In this document: positions 45,933-54,438 of the stretch, piece by piece | Layout: every line of letters starts with the position of its first letter | Numbering within the stretch: position 1 is the first letter of the stretch | Source of the DNA: Pseudomonas sp. B33.4 | GTDB taxonomy: Bacteria; Pseudomonadota; Gammaproteobacteria; Pseudomonadales; Pseudomonadaceae | Assembly (NCBI RefSeq): GCF_034555375.1 | Contig: NZ_CP140706.1 | Span: 115,001-179,000 of the forward strand | DNA: 64,000 nt | Direction: 5' to 3' | The notes under the pieces: generated by a model | Databases searched by the model: none | Told to the model about the DNA's origin: nothing | The model's input: only the letters and a program-made list of their open reading frames with translations | Translations under genes and position numbers: made by a program

Positions 45933-45955
45933 ATATCGTTATTCAATAACGGTAT
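45933..45955. promoter_or_regulatory. 23-bp near-perfect dyad upstream of the TauD/ABC operon
   Basis: ATATCGTTATT and AATAACGGTAT form an 11-bp dyad around a single C, with one mismatch. A second perfect palindrome, TTATAGCTATAA, follows at 45970-45981. Both lie 126-174 nt before the dioxygenase start and are the best candidates for a regulator site. I cannot name the regulator. Confidence 0.55.
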
Positions 45956-46106
45956 TTAATCTTCAGTTCTTATAGCTATAAAGTCATCCCCCTGCGTACC
46001 TGCCGACCAATCGGCGCGCCGCACGACCTGAACCAACACGCAATCCAGCGTGAGTGTCTGATCGACGAGCGCGCCCGTGAGCGTGCCGTGCGTGGGAGAT
46101 GGAAAG

Positions 46107-47003
46107 ATGTCCGCAGCTACTGCTTCCTCAAGCGCCGCGACCGCCGCGCCGCAATCTTTTGAAGTCCGCCCGTTCAGCGGTGCCGTCGGCGCCGAAATCA
46201 TCGGCCTCGACCTCACCCGGCCGATCAATGATCAGGACTTTGCGCGCATCCATCGCGCGCACCTGGATCACCACGTCGTGGTGTTCCGCGACCAGCAAAT
46301 CACCCCGCAACAGCAAATCGACTTCAGCCGACGCTTCGGCGTGTTGCAGATCCACGTGCTCAAGCAGTTCTTGCTGGCCGATCACCCGGAAATCCTCATC
46401 GTTTCCAACATCATCGAAAACGGCCAGAACATCGGCCTCGGCGATGCCGGCAAGTTCTGGCACTCCGACCTCTCTTATAAAGAGCTGCCGAGCCTCGGTT
46501 CGATGCTCCACGCGCAGGAGTTGCCGTCCGAGGGCGGTGACACGTTGTTCGCCGATATGCACAAAGCCTGGGACAGCTTGCCCGAAGCGTTGCGCAAAGC
46601 AGTCGAAGGCCGCAGCGCTGCGCATTCCTACACCGCCCGCTATAGCGAAACCAAATTCGAAGGTAACTGGCGCCCGACCCTGACCCCGGAGCAACTGGCT
46701 CAGGTTGCGGAAGTGGTGCATCCGGTGGTGCGTACGCACCCGGAAAACGGCCGCAAGGCGTTGTTCGTCAGCGAAGGTTTCACCACACGCATCGTCGGTT
46801 TGCCGGAAGACGAGAGCCAGCAGCTACTGACCGAGCTCTACGCCCACAGCGTGCTGCCGCAAAACATCTACCGCCATCAGTGGCAGCCCCACGACCTGGT
46901 GTTTTGGGATAACCGTTCGCTGATCCATCTCGCCGCCGGCTGCCCGGCGCACCTGCGCCGCAAGCTGTATCGCACGACCATTCAGGGCGACGCGCCTTTC
47001 TGA
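46107..47003 (+). CDS. TauD/TfdA-family Fe(II)/2-oxoglutarate dioxygenase
   Basis: The 298-residue cytoplasmic enzyme carries the facial triad in FWHSDLSY (His, Asp) and LIHLAAG (distal His), plus the 2-oxoglutarate-binding arginines near HLRRKLYRTTIQG. Family members hydroxylate taurine, alkyl sulfates, 2,4-D or related compounds to free sulfur or carbon. Start ATG 46107 follows GGAGATGGAAAG. A GTG at 46077 in frame has no ribosome site. It is followed after 22 nt by an ABC ATPase and then a permease of the nitrate/sulfonate/taurine type. The context therefore suggests a sulfonate or another small organic acid. The exact substrate is not readable. Confidence 0.88.
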   Translation: MSAATASSSAATAAPQSFEVRPFSGAVGAEIIGLDLTRPINDQDFARIHRAHLDHHVVVFRDQQITPQQQIDFSRRFGVLQIHVLKQFLLADHPEILIVSNIIENGQNIGLGDAGKFWHSDLSYKELPSLGSMLHAQELPSEGGDTLFADMHKAWDSLPEALRKAVEGRSAAHSYTARYSETKFEGNWRPTLTPEQLAQVAEVVHPVVRTHPENGRKALFVSEGFTTRIVGLPEDESQQLLTELYAHSVLPQNIYRHQWQPHDLVFWDNRSLIHLAAGCPAHLRRKLYRTTIQGDAPF

Positions 47004-47025
47004 TTCGCCGGAGATTGATCAAAAA

Positions 47026-47886
47026 ATGAACGCTCCCTTGCCAGGCCACGCGGCCAGCAACCCGGTCGCCCGCAGCGAAGCGCTGCTGGCCGTCGATCAC
47101 GTCAGCCTCGAATACCGCACGCCGCAACGTGTGGTGCGCGCCACCCACCAAGTCAGTTTTGAAATCGACCCGGCCGATCGCTATGTGCTGCTCGGCCCGT
47201 CCGGTTGCGGCAAATCCACCTTGCTGAAAGCGGTCGCCGGGTTCATTCAGCCGTGCGAAGGCGAGATCCGCCTGCAAGGCCAGCGCGTTGATGCGCCGGG
47301 GCCGGACCGGATCGTGGTGTTTCAGGAGTTCGATCAGCTGCCGCCGTGGAAAACGGTCAAACAGAACGTGATGTTTCCGCTGCTAGCTTCGCGCACGCTG
47401 AAGAAAAAAGAAGCTGAAGAGCGTGCGTTGCACTATCTGGAAAAAGTAGGCCTGGCGGCGTTTGCCGATGCCTATCCGCACACTTTGTCGGGCGGCATGA
47501 AGGCGCGTGTGGCGATTGCCCGGGCGTTGGCGATGCAGCCGAAAATCCTCTTGATGGACGAACCGTTCGCCGCGCTCGATGCCTTGACCCGACGCAAGAT
47601 GCAGGAAGAATTGCTGCTGCTCTGGGAAGAAGTGCGTTTCACCCTGTTGTTCGTCACCCACTCGATTGAAGAGGCGTTGGTGGTCGGCAATCGCATCCTT
47701 TTGCTGTCGCCGCATCCGGGTCGGGTGCGCGCCGAAGTGCACAGCCATCAATACGACTTGCACAGCTTGGGTGGCGTGGCGTTTCAGGAGTCGGCGCGAC
47801 GCATTCATCGTCTGCTTTTCGACGAAGGCCAGTCGCCGGAAACCGAGCGTGACCATGACTTCAACGATATTCGCATCGCCTATTGA
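47026..47886 (+). CDS. ABC importer ATP-binding protein, nitrate/sulfonate/taurine type
   Basis: The 286-residue ATPase has Walker A GPSGCGKST, Q-loop FQEFDQLPPWKTV, Walker B ILLMDEPFAALDA and H-loop FVTHSIEEA. The signature reads LSGGMKARVAIARAL with Met in place of the usual Gln, a common variant in the SsuB/TauB group. It has an extended C-terminal tail rich in Asp/Glu/His (ETERDHDFNDIRIAY). It lies between the dioxygenase and the permease and energises that permease. No substrate-binding protein gene adjoins it. Confidence 0.9.
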   Translation: MNAPLPGHAASNPVARSEALLAVDHVSLEYRTPQRVVRATHQVSFEIDPADRYVLLGPSGCGKSTLLKAVAGFIQPCEGEIRLQGQRVDAPGPDRIVVFQEFDQLPPWKTVKQNVMFPLLASRTLKKKEAEERALHYLEKVGLAAFADAYPHTLSGGMKARVAIARALAMQPKILLMDEPFAALDALTRRKMQEELLLLWEEVRFTLLFVTHSIEEALVVGNRILLLSPHPGRVRAEVHSHQYDLHSLGGVAFQESARRIHRLLFDEGQSPETERDHDFNDIRIAY

Positions 47887-47906
47887 GCGGCCAGGAGGAC
47901 TACCCG

Positions 47907-48773
47907 ATGAGCCATTCATCATCTGTGCGTGAAGAATTCGAAATTGTGCTGGAGCCGCTGACCGAAGTGCCGGTCGAGCGCGAGCTGTCGCTCGGCACGC
48001 GGCTGTGGCAACAGGGCTGGTTGCGTAAAGGCCTGATCCTGATTCTGCTGGCGGTGCTGTGGGAAGTGGTCGCGCGGATTCAGAACAATGACCTGATGCT
48101 GCCGAGTTTCTTGCAGACCAGTCACGCGCTGTTCGAGGGTCTGCTCAGTGGTGAGTTGTTGGCCAAGGTGTGGATATCGTTGGTGGTGTTGATCAAGGGT
48201 TACCTGATTGGCATCGTTTTGGCGTTTGCCCTGACCACGTTGGCCGTTTCGACGCAGTTGGGTCGCGATCTGCTGAGCACGATGACCTCGATGTTCAACC
48301 CGTTGCCGGCGATTGCCCTGTTGCCGCTGGCGCTGCTGTGGTTTGGCCTGGGGCAGAACAGCCTGATTTTTGTGCTGGTGCATTCGGTGTTGTGGGCCTT
48401 GGCGCTGAACACCTATGCCGGGTTTCTCGGGGTTTCGGACACCCTGCGCATGGCTGGGCGCAATTATGGTCTGAAGGGTTTGCGACTGGTGCTGTTCATC
48501 CTTATTCCGGCGGCGCTGCCGTCGATTCTCGCCGGGTTGAAGATCGGCTGGGCGTTTGCCTGGCGCACGTTAATCGCCGCTGAGCTGGTGTTTGGCGCGA
48601 CCAGTGGCAAGGGTGGGCTGGGTTGGTACATCTTCCAGAACCGTAATGAGCTGTACACCGACAAGGTGTTTGCCGGGTTGGCGGTGGTGATCTTGATTGG
48701 CTTGCTGGTGGAGAATCTGGTGTTCGATACGCTGGAGCGGGTGACCGTCAAGCGTTGGGGGATGCAGCGGTAA
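47907..48773 (+). CDS. ABC importer permease, SsuC/TauC type
   Basis: The 288-residue protein has an N-terminal cytoplasmic tail of about 45 residues and about six membrane segments (LIKGYLIGIVLAFALTTLAV, LLPLALLWFGLGQNSLIFVL and others). The EAA loop reads AGRNYGLKGLRLVLFILIPA. It belongs to the BPD permease group for nitrate, sulfonate and taurine. AGGAGG 8 nt before ATG 47907 sets the start; TTG 47883 overlapping the ATPase is less likely. It is the last gene of the operon, followed by a REP doublet. Confidence 0.9.
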   Translation: MSHSSSVREEFEIVLEPLTEVPVERELSLGTRLWQQGWLRKGLILILLAVLWEVVARIQNNDLMLPSFLQTSHALFEGLLSGELLAKVWISLVVLIKGYLIGIVLAFALTTLAVSTQLGRDLLSTMTSMFNPLPAIALLPLALLWFGLGQNSLIFVLVHSVLWALALNTYAGFLGVSDTLRMAGRNYGLKGLRLVLFILIPAALPSILAGLKIGWAFAWRTLIAAELVFGATSGKGGLGWYIFQNRNELYTDKVFAGLAVVILIGLLVENLVFDTLERVTVKRWGMQR

Positions 48774-48791
48774 TTCTGTGGCGTTGCGGCT

Positions 48792-48895
48792 GGCCTCATC
48801 GCGAGCAGGCTCACTCCTACAGGGGATCTGCGTAGGACACAAAATCTGTAGGCACTGAAGATCTAATGTAGGAGTGAGCCTGCTCGCGATAGCGT
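48792..48895. repeat. REP doublet (REPIN), type 1
   Basis: Arms at 48792-48821 and 48867-48894 are inverted copies of the type 1 unit. The spacer (45 nt) includes a second partial TGTAGG. It lies downstream of the permease. Confidence 0.88.
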
Positions 48896-48975
48896 CAGTC
48901 ATGCCACCGCAATACTTGAAGGATGTTTGCTAGCATTGCGCCCAGATCAATCCTGATCAGCCAAGAGTGCTCAGC

Positions 48976-49893
48976 ATGCAACTCCCGGACATGAACCTTC
49001 TGGTCGCCCTCGACGCCTTGCTCGACGAGGGCAGTGTGGTCGGCGCCGCGCGGCGGATGAACCTCAGTCCAGCCGCCATGAGCCGCACCCTGACGCGGAT
49101 CCGCGAAGCCATTGGCGATCCGATTCTGGTGCGCGCCGGCCGAGGCCTGGTGCCAACGCCCAAGGCGCTGGAACTGCGCGAACAGGTGCGCGACGTGGTC
49201 GAGCAAGCCGCGCTGCTGTTCCGCTCGGCCGACTCGGTGGAACTGGGCACACTGCGCCGCCGCTTCAGCATCCGCGCCAATGATTTTTTCATTGGTGTGT
49301 ATGGCGGCAAGCTGTTCGATACCCTCGATCAACTCGCGCCGCACTGCGAGTTGCGCTTCGTTCCGGAAGGCGATGGCGATGATGAAGCGCTGCGCGAGGG
49401 ACGCATCGATCTGAGCGTCAGCAACACTCGGCCGGTCACTCCTGAAGTCAAAGTGCAAAATCTTTTCTCTACGCATTTTGTGGGGTTGGTGCGTGAAGAC
49501 CATCCACTGCTCAATGGCGAAATCACCGCCGAGCGCTACGCCGGGTTCTCCCATATCAGCATGTCGCGCCGTGGCATCGCTCGCGGCCCCATCGATACGG
49601 CACTGAATGCCTTGGGTCTGGAGCGGCGGGTGGCGGTGATTGCGCCGAGTTTCCATGCTGCGATGTTTGCGCTGCCGGATTCCGATCTGATTCTGCCGGT
49701 GCCCAAAGAGGCGTTGCTCAGCGTGCGTCGCCTGGGTTTGAAACTGCGCTCATTCGACCTGCCGATCCCGTTGCCGACGCTGATGCTGACCCAGGCCTGG
49801 CACCCGCGTTTCGATAAGGACCCGGCGCACCGCTGGCTACGCGAAACCCTCAAGGCCTGTTGCGATGAAACGTGGCTGGCTGCACAGCCTTAA
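48976..49893 (+). CDS. LysR-family transcriptional regulator
   Basis: The protein has about 305 residues. The N-terminal helix-turn-helix reads LLDEGSVVGAARRMNLSPAA, then MSRTLTRIREAIGDPILVRAG; a periplasmic-binding-fold effector domain follows (RRRFSIRANDFFIGVYGGKL onward). ATG 48976 is preferred; GTG 48967 adds three residues. No divergent partner gene is present: the upstream neighbour is the ABC permease and the downstream one an MFS efflux operon 222 nt away, all on the same strand. The target could be that efflux operon. That is an inference. Confidence 0.9.
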   Translation: MQLPDMNLLVALDALLDEGSVVGAARRMNLSPAAMSRTLTRIREAIGDPILVRAGRGLVPTPKALELREQVRDVVEQAALLFRSADSVELGTLRRRFSIRANDFFIGVYGGKLFDTLDQLAPHCELRFVPEGDGDDEALREGRIDLSVSNTRPVTPEVKVQNLFSTHFVGLVREDHPLLNGEITAERYAGFSHISMSRRGIARGPIDTALNALGLERRVAVIAPSFHAAMFALPDSDLILPVPKEALLSVRRLGLKLRSFDLPIPLPTLMLTQAWHPRFDKDPAHRWLRETLKACCDETWLAAQP

Positions 49894-49916
49894 CTTCCGA
49901 ATCCACACAAACCCCT

Positions 49917-50008
49917 TGTAGGAGTGAGCCTGCTCGCGATGGCGGTGTGTCATTCAATACATGCATCGACTGATCCACCACCATCGCGAGCAGGCTCACT
50001 CCTACAGG
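49917..50008. repeat. REP pair, type 1, in the reversed arrangement
   Basis: Here the unit beginning TTGTAGGAGTGAGCC comes first (49917-49946) and its inverse CCATCGCGAGCAGG second (49981-50008). In the other four type 1 doublets the order is the opposite. Confidence 0.85.
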
Positions 50009-50115
50009 GTTGATCATTGCGTCTGACGCACTTATAAACTGCCAATTAGTCAATTTTCGTCATTGCCAAGCCCGACTAAGATGCTCCGGTATTTTTCCCT
50101 CCGGAGTGAGTATTC

Positions 50116-51654
50116 ATGACATCCCTGACGGCGGCGGCGCCTATCGCTGCGGCCAGCCCGGCGACGACGGCCACGCCACCGGTGTTCGGGGCGCGGATCA
50201 TCATCGGTCTGGTCGGCGTGCTGCTGGCGGTGCTGGTGTCGGGCCTCAACGAGATGGTCACCAAGGTGGCCCTGGCCGACATTCGTGGCGGGTTGCACAT
50301 CGGCTACGACGAAGGCACCTGGCTGGTTGCCAGCTACACCGCCACCTCGGTCGCGGCCATGGCCTTCGCACCGTGGTGCTCGGTGACCTTCTCGCTGCGC
50401 CGCTTCACTCTCTGCGCCATTGGCCTGTTCACCCTGCTCGGTGTGCTGTGCCCGTTCGCGCCGAATTACGAAAGTCTGCTGCTGATGCGCATCCTGCAAG
50501 GTCTGGCCGGTGGCGCGTTACCGCCAATGCTGATGACCGTCGCCCTGCGCTTCTTGCCGGCGAACATCAAACTCTATGGCCTGGCCGGTTATGCGCTGAC
50601 CGCTACTTTCGGCCCCGGCCTGGGTACACCGCTGGCCGGGATGTGGACTGAATACGTCGGCTGGCAATGGACGTTCTGGCAAATCATCGTGCCATGCCTG
50701 ATCGCGATGGCAATGGTGGCTTTCGGTCTTCCACAGGATCCGCTGCGCCTGGAACGCCTCAAGTCGTTCAACTGGAAAGGCCTGCTGCTGGGTTTTCCGG
50801 CGATCTGCATGCTGGTGATCGGCCTGTTGCAGGGCAATCGGCTGGACTGGTTCGAGTCGAACCTGATCTGTGGATTGCTCGGCGCCGGCTCGTTGTTGCT
50901 GGTGGCGTTTCTGATCAACGAGTGGTCGCAGCCGATTCCGTTTTTCAAATTGCAGATGCTCGGTATCCGCAACCTGTCGTTCGCCTTGATGACGTTGGCC
51001 GGTGTGCTGGTCGTTCTGCAGGCGGTGGTGTTGATTCCATCGAGTTATCTGGCGCAGGTGCAGGGTTATCGGCCGGCGCAGACCGCACCGATCATGCTGA
51101 TCGCCGCATTGCCGCAACTGATTGCGCTGCCATTGGTCGCAGCGTTGTGCAACCTGCGCTGGGTCGATTGTCGCTGGGTGCTTGGCATCGGTTTGAGCAT
51201 GTTGACGTTGTCCTGCCTGGGCGGATCGCTGCTGACTTCGGAATGGATTCGCGACAATTTCTACGTCCTGCAATGGCTGCAGATTTTCGGTCAACCGATG
51301 TCGGTGTTGCCGCTGTTGATGTTGTCCACCGGCAGCATCCAGCCGCAGGACGGGCCGTTCGCCTCCGCATGGTTCAACACGGTGAAAGGCTTGGCGGCCG
51401 TGGTCGCCACCGGAGTGATCGAGACGCTGACCACCGCGCGGCTGCATTTCCACTCGACCATGTTGGTCGACAGCCTCGGCAACTCGCCGCTGGCCGATCG
51501 CAGTGATCCCGGCCTCGCCCATCGTCTGCATGAACAGGCAGTGGTGCTGACCGCATCCGATCTTTATGTGTGCATGGCCGGCGTCGCGGTGGCGCTGATC
51601 CTGCTGATTTTCTGGCTGCCGACGCGGATCTATCCGCCGCGCGCGCCGACCTGA
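50116..51654 (+). CDS. MFS efflux transporter, EmrB/QacA (DHA2) family
   Basis: The 512-residue inner-membrane protein has about 14 membrane segments, as usual for DHA2 drug/H+ antiporters. The first helices contain GLNEMVTKVALADIRGGLHI and the YDEGTWLVASYTATS stretch, close to the conserved DxxxVNVALP and EWxxTxY motifs of EmrB. Motif C lies near LAGYALTATFGPGLGTPLAG. GGAG 9 nt before the ATG supports the start. With the HlyD adaptor and NodT lipoprotein downstream it makes a tripartite pump across both membranes. Substrate is unknown; aromatic compounds and antibiotics are typical. Confidence 0.92.
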   Translation: MTSLTAAAPIAAASPATTATPPVFGARIIIGLVGVLLAVLVSGLNEMVTKVALADIRGGLHIGYDEGTWLVASYTATSVAAMAFAPWCSVTFSLRRFTLCAIGLFTLLGVLCPFAPNYESLLLMRILQGLAGGALPPMLMTVALRFLPANIKLYGLAGYALTATFGPGLGTPLAGMWTEYVGWQWTFWQIIVPCLIAMAMVAFGLPQDPLRLERLKSFNWKGLLLGFPAICMLVIGLLQGNRLDWFESNLICGLLGAGSLLLVAFLINEWSQPIPFFKLQMLGIRNLSFALMTLAGVLVVLQAVVLIPSSYLAQVQGYRPAQTAPIMLIAALPQLIALPLVAALCNLRWVDCRWVLGIGLSMLTLSCLGGSLLTSEWIRDNFYVLQWLQIFGQPMSVLPLLMLSTGSIQPQDGPFASAWFNTVKGLAAVVATGVIETLTTARLHFHSTMLVDSLGNSPLADRSDPGLAHRLHEQAVVLTASDLYVCMAGVAVALILLIFWLPTRIYPPRAPT

Positions 51655-51681
51655 TTGCTGCACTGAACAATGAAGGTTTTT

Positions 51682-52752
51682 ATGACGACTCAAGCAAAGC
51701 AAAAACTCGCGGTGGCCGTGGCGGCTGCGCTGGCCGTTGGCGTGCTGGTGTATCTGGCGCTGCCCGGCTTGTTTGGCAAGCGGACCCAGCAAAATACCAA
51801 CGATGCATTCGTCTCCGCCGACTACACCCTGGTGGTGCCGCGCGTGGCCGGTTTCATCAAGGAGGTATTGGTAGAGGACAACCAGCAAGTAAAAGCCGGG
51901 CAGTTGCTGGCGCTGATTGATGATCGCGATTTGCGTGCTTCTGCCGAAGCGGCGGATGCGCAAACTCTGGTGGCGCGGGCGCAGTTGCAAAACGCCAAGG
52001 CGACACTGGAACGGCAGAGTTCGGTGATCGCCCAGGCGCAGGCCTCGGTTGTGTCCGCCAAGGCGGAAATGGCTTTCGCCCAGCAGGAGTTGAATCGCTA
52101 CAACCATTTGGCGGGCGTTGGCGCCGGCACGGTGCAGAACGCGCAACAGGCGCGCACTCGCATCGATCAGGCCACTGCGCATCTCGATACCGCCACGGCA
52201 AAACTGGCAGCAGAGCGCAAGCAGGTCGACATTCTTACCGCTCAGCGTGACGCGGCCGAGGGCAGTTTGAAACACGCACAAGCGGCACTGGAAATCGCCA
52301 GTTTCGAACTCTCCTACACGCGTATCACGGCGCCGCAGGACGGCATGATCGGCGAACGGGCCGTGCGCGTCGGCGCCTATGTGACGCCGGGCAGCAAGCT
52401 GCTGGCGGTGGTGCCGTTGCAGCAGGCGTATGTAGTGGCGAATTTTCAGGAGACGCAACTGACGGACGTGCAGCCTGGGCAGGAAGTGCAAGTGCGTGTC
52501 GACAGCCTGGGTGGTGAAGCGCTGACCGGTCGTGTCGAGAGTATCGCCCCGGCGACTGGCGTGACCTTCGCAGCAGTCAAACCGGACAACGCCACGGGCA
52601 ATTTCACCAAGGTGGTGCAGCGGATTCCGGTGAAGATCATGCTGGAACCGGGTCAGCCGTTGGCCGAACGGTTGCGCGTGGGTATGTCGGTGGAGGCGAG
52701 TATTGATACGCGCAGTTCAGAGAAATCCGTGCGTGAGGTGACCCAGCGATGA
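51682..52752 (+). CDS. HlyD/EmrA-family periplasmic adaptor
   Basis: The 356-residue adaptor has one N-terminal membrane segment (LAVAVAAALAVGVLVYLALP), a split lipoyl domain (VVPRVAGFIKEVLVEDNQQV and the matching APQDGMIGERAVRVGAY) around a coiled-coil hairpin, and a C-terminal beta-barrel. It couples the MFS pump upstream to the outer-membrane lipoprotein downstream. GAAGG 5 nt before ATG 51682 favours that start over ATG 51670. The stop overlaps the ATG of the next gene (ATGA at 52749-52752). Confidence 0.92.
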   Translation: MTTQAKQKLAVAVAAALAVGVLVYLALPGLFGKRTQQNTNDAFVSADYTLVVPRVAGFIKEVLVEDNQQVKAGQLLALIDDRDLRASAEAADAQTLVARAQLQNAKATLERQSSVIAQAQASVVSAKAEMAFAQQELNRYNHLAGVGAGTVQNAQQARTRIDQATAHLDTATAKLAAERKQVDILTAQRDAAEGSLKHAQAALEIASFELSYTRITAPQDGMIGERAVRVGAYVTPGSKLLAVVPLQQAYVVANFQETQLTDVQPGQEVQVRVDSLGGEALTGRVESIAPATGVTFAAVKPDNATGNFTKVVQRIPVKIMLEPGQPLAERLRVGMSVEASIDTRSSEKSVREVTQR

Positions 52753-54383
52753 TGGGTGGTAATTCGACTGGCCTCATCGCTGGCAAGCCAGCTCCCACAG
52801 GGTCCACCTTTGGAACAAAACAATTCGGTCAATCTGCACAATCCCTGTGGGAGCTGGCTTGCCAGCGATGGGGTCAGTGGCAGCCACTCATTTTCAGCGC
52901 CTTGGTGACAGCAAGCCTCACCGCCTGCGCCGTCGGCCCAGACTTCCATAAACCCGAAGCCACACAAATCGCCGACTGGACTAAGCCGGCCAAGTCAGCC
53001 CCCAGCCAAGCTGTCAGCGAACCCCTCAACGAACGCTGGTGGGAAGTCTTCCACGACCCGCAACTGTCAGCGCTGACCCAGCGCGCCGTGCGCAGTAACC
53101 TCGACCTGCAACTGGCCAGCAGCCGCCTGCAACAAAGCCGCGCCGCCCGCCAGGTCATCACCGCTGACCGCTATCCAAACACTACGGCCACAGGCAGCTA
53201 CGCGCGCGAACGCAACAGCAGCAAAGGTCTGAGCGACCCGTCCGGACACAACGGCGATTCCGCGTTCAACCTGTGGGACGCCGGTTTCTCCGCCTCATGG
53301 GAACTGGATTTCTGGGGCCGTGTGCGCCGCGAAACCGAAGCTGCCGATGCCAACCTCGAAGTCGCTGAAAACGACCGTCGCGGCGTGCTGCTCGCGGTGC
53401 TCGCCGACACCGCACAAAACTACATTCAACTGCGCGGCGTGCAGAACACCCGCGCCGTTACCGAGCAAAACCTCGATGTCGCGCGGCACAGCCTGAAACT
53501 CTCGCAACTGCGTCTGGCCGACGGCGTGGCAACTGATCTCGACGTCGCCGAAGCCGCCGCGCAAGTCGCGGCCATCGAATCGCGCCTGCCTGCGCTGGAA
53601 CAACGTCAATCGCAGTTGATCAACGCGATAAGCCTGCTGATGGGCGAACCGCCACAGGCATTGGCCAAAGAGTTATCCACAGACGCCGCCGTGCCGCAGT
53701 CGCCGCTGCAAGTCGCTATCGGCCTGCCGTCGCAACTGGCCGAACGCCGCCCGGACATCCGTCAGGCCGAAGCGCGCTTGCACGCCGCGACTGCCAATAT
53801 CGGTGTGGCCAAGGGCGATTTCTATCCGCGTATTACCCTGTCGGGCAACCTCGGCTCGCAAGCCATGCAACTCAGCGATTTCGGCTCGTGGGGTTCGCGG
53901 GCCTTCGGCATCGGCCCGCAATTCAGTTTGCCGTTGTTCGACGGCGGGCGCCTGCGCGGCGTGCTGCAATTGCGTGAAGCCCAGCAGCAGGAAGCGGCGG
54001 TCGCCTACCAGCAAACCGTGCTGCGTGCCTGGCATGAAATCGACGATCAACTGACCGCTTACAACGCCAGCCAGCGCCGCCGCGACAGCCTCGCCGAAGC
54101 CGTCCGCCAGAACCAGATCGCCCTGCGCACCGCGCAACAGCAATACGTCGAAGGTGTCGTGGATTTCGTCAACGTGCTCACCGTGCAAGGCGCGCTGCTG
54201 GCGACGCAGGAGCAGTGGGTGGAGAGTTCCACCGGCGTTTCGCTGGCGATGGTCGGGTTGTACAAGGCGTTGGGTGGGGGATGGGAGTCGGTGTATCCAG
54301 CGACAAAAGTCGCCGCCGGGTTGCCGGGTGTCGTGAAAGCGCCAACCGACATCGACGGTTCTGCCGTGGCTGACCTAAAGTGA
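52749..54383 (+). CDS. NodT-family outer-membrane efflux lipoprotein with a REP-encoded N-terminal extension
   Basis: The 544-residue TolC-like lipoprotein has a lipobox LTAC with Cys60, two OEP repeats and the usual RRPDIRQAEARLHAATANIG motif. It is the outer-membrane exit for the pump. The start is odd. The first ATG overlaps the hlyD stop (ATGA), and codons about 7-44 are encoded by a REP doublet (52768-52879). Only after that comes a normal hydrophobic stretch (PLIFSALVTASLTAC). Between the first ATGs and Cys60 the only in-frame ATG/GTG/TTG codons are at 52902 and 52905, too close to Cys60 for a signal peptide. So either a 59-residue signal peptide is made or a rare start (CTG 52845) is used. 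Confidence 0.88.
   Translation: MMGGNSTGLIAGKPAPTGSTFGTKQFGQSAQSLWELACQRWGQWQPLIFSALVTASLTACAVGPDFHKPEATQIADWTKPAKSAPSQAVSEPLNERWWEVFHDPQLSALTQRAVRSNLDLQLASSRLQQSRAARQVITADRYPNTTATGSYARERNSSKGLSDPSGHNGDSAFNLWDAGFSASWELDFWGRVRRETEAADANLEVAENDRRGVLLAVLADTAQNYIQLRGVQNTRAVTEQNLDVARHSLKLSQLRLADGVATDLDVAEAAAQVAAIESRLPALEQRQSQLINAISLLMGEPPQALAKELSTDAAVPQSPLQVAIGLPSQLAERRPDIRQAEARLHAATANIGVAKGDFYPRITLSGNLGSQAMQLSDFGSWGSRAFGIGPQFSLPLFDGGRLRGVLQLREAQQQEAAVAYQQTVLRAWHEIDDQLTAYNASQRRRDSLAEAVRQNQIALRTAQQQYVEGVVDFVNVLTVQGALLATQEQWVESSTGVSLAMVGLYKALGGGWESVYPATKVAAGLPGVVKAPTDIDGSAVADLK
52768..52879. repeat. REP doublet (REPIN), type 2, inside the NodT reading frame
   Basis: Arms CATCGCTGGCAAGCCAGCTC (52775 on) and CTGTGGGAGCTGGCTTGCCA (52845 on) are inverted copies of a REP unit different from type 1; flanks CTGGCC and GGTCAG extend the pairing. 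Its 112 nt leave the NodT frame open. Confidence 0.9.
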
Positions 54384-54438
54384 TGGGCAGGTTGGCGCGT
54401 CATACTCTCGTGGCGCTGCGGCGCGGCAAGAGGCAGCA

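Noticed and set aside
50518..52491. 657-codon open frame antisense to the MFS and HlyD genes
   Set aside because: It spans two well-supported genes and their junction; Gln/His/Arg-rich with no recognisable domain.
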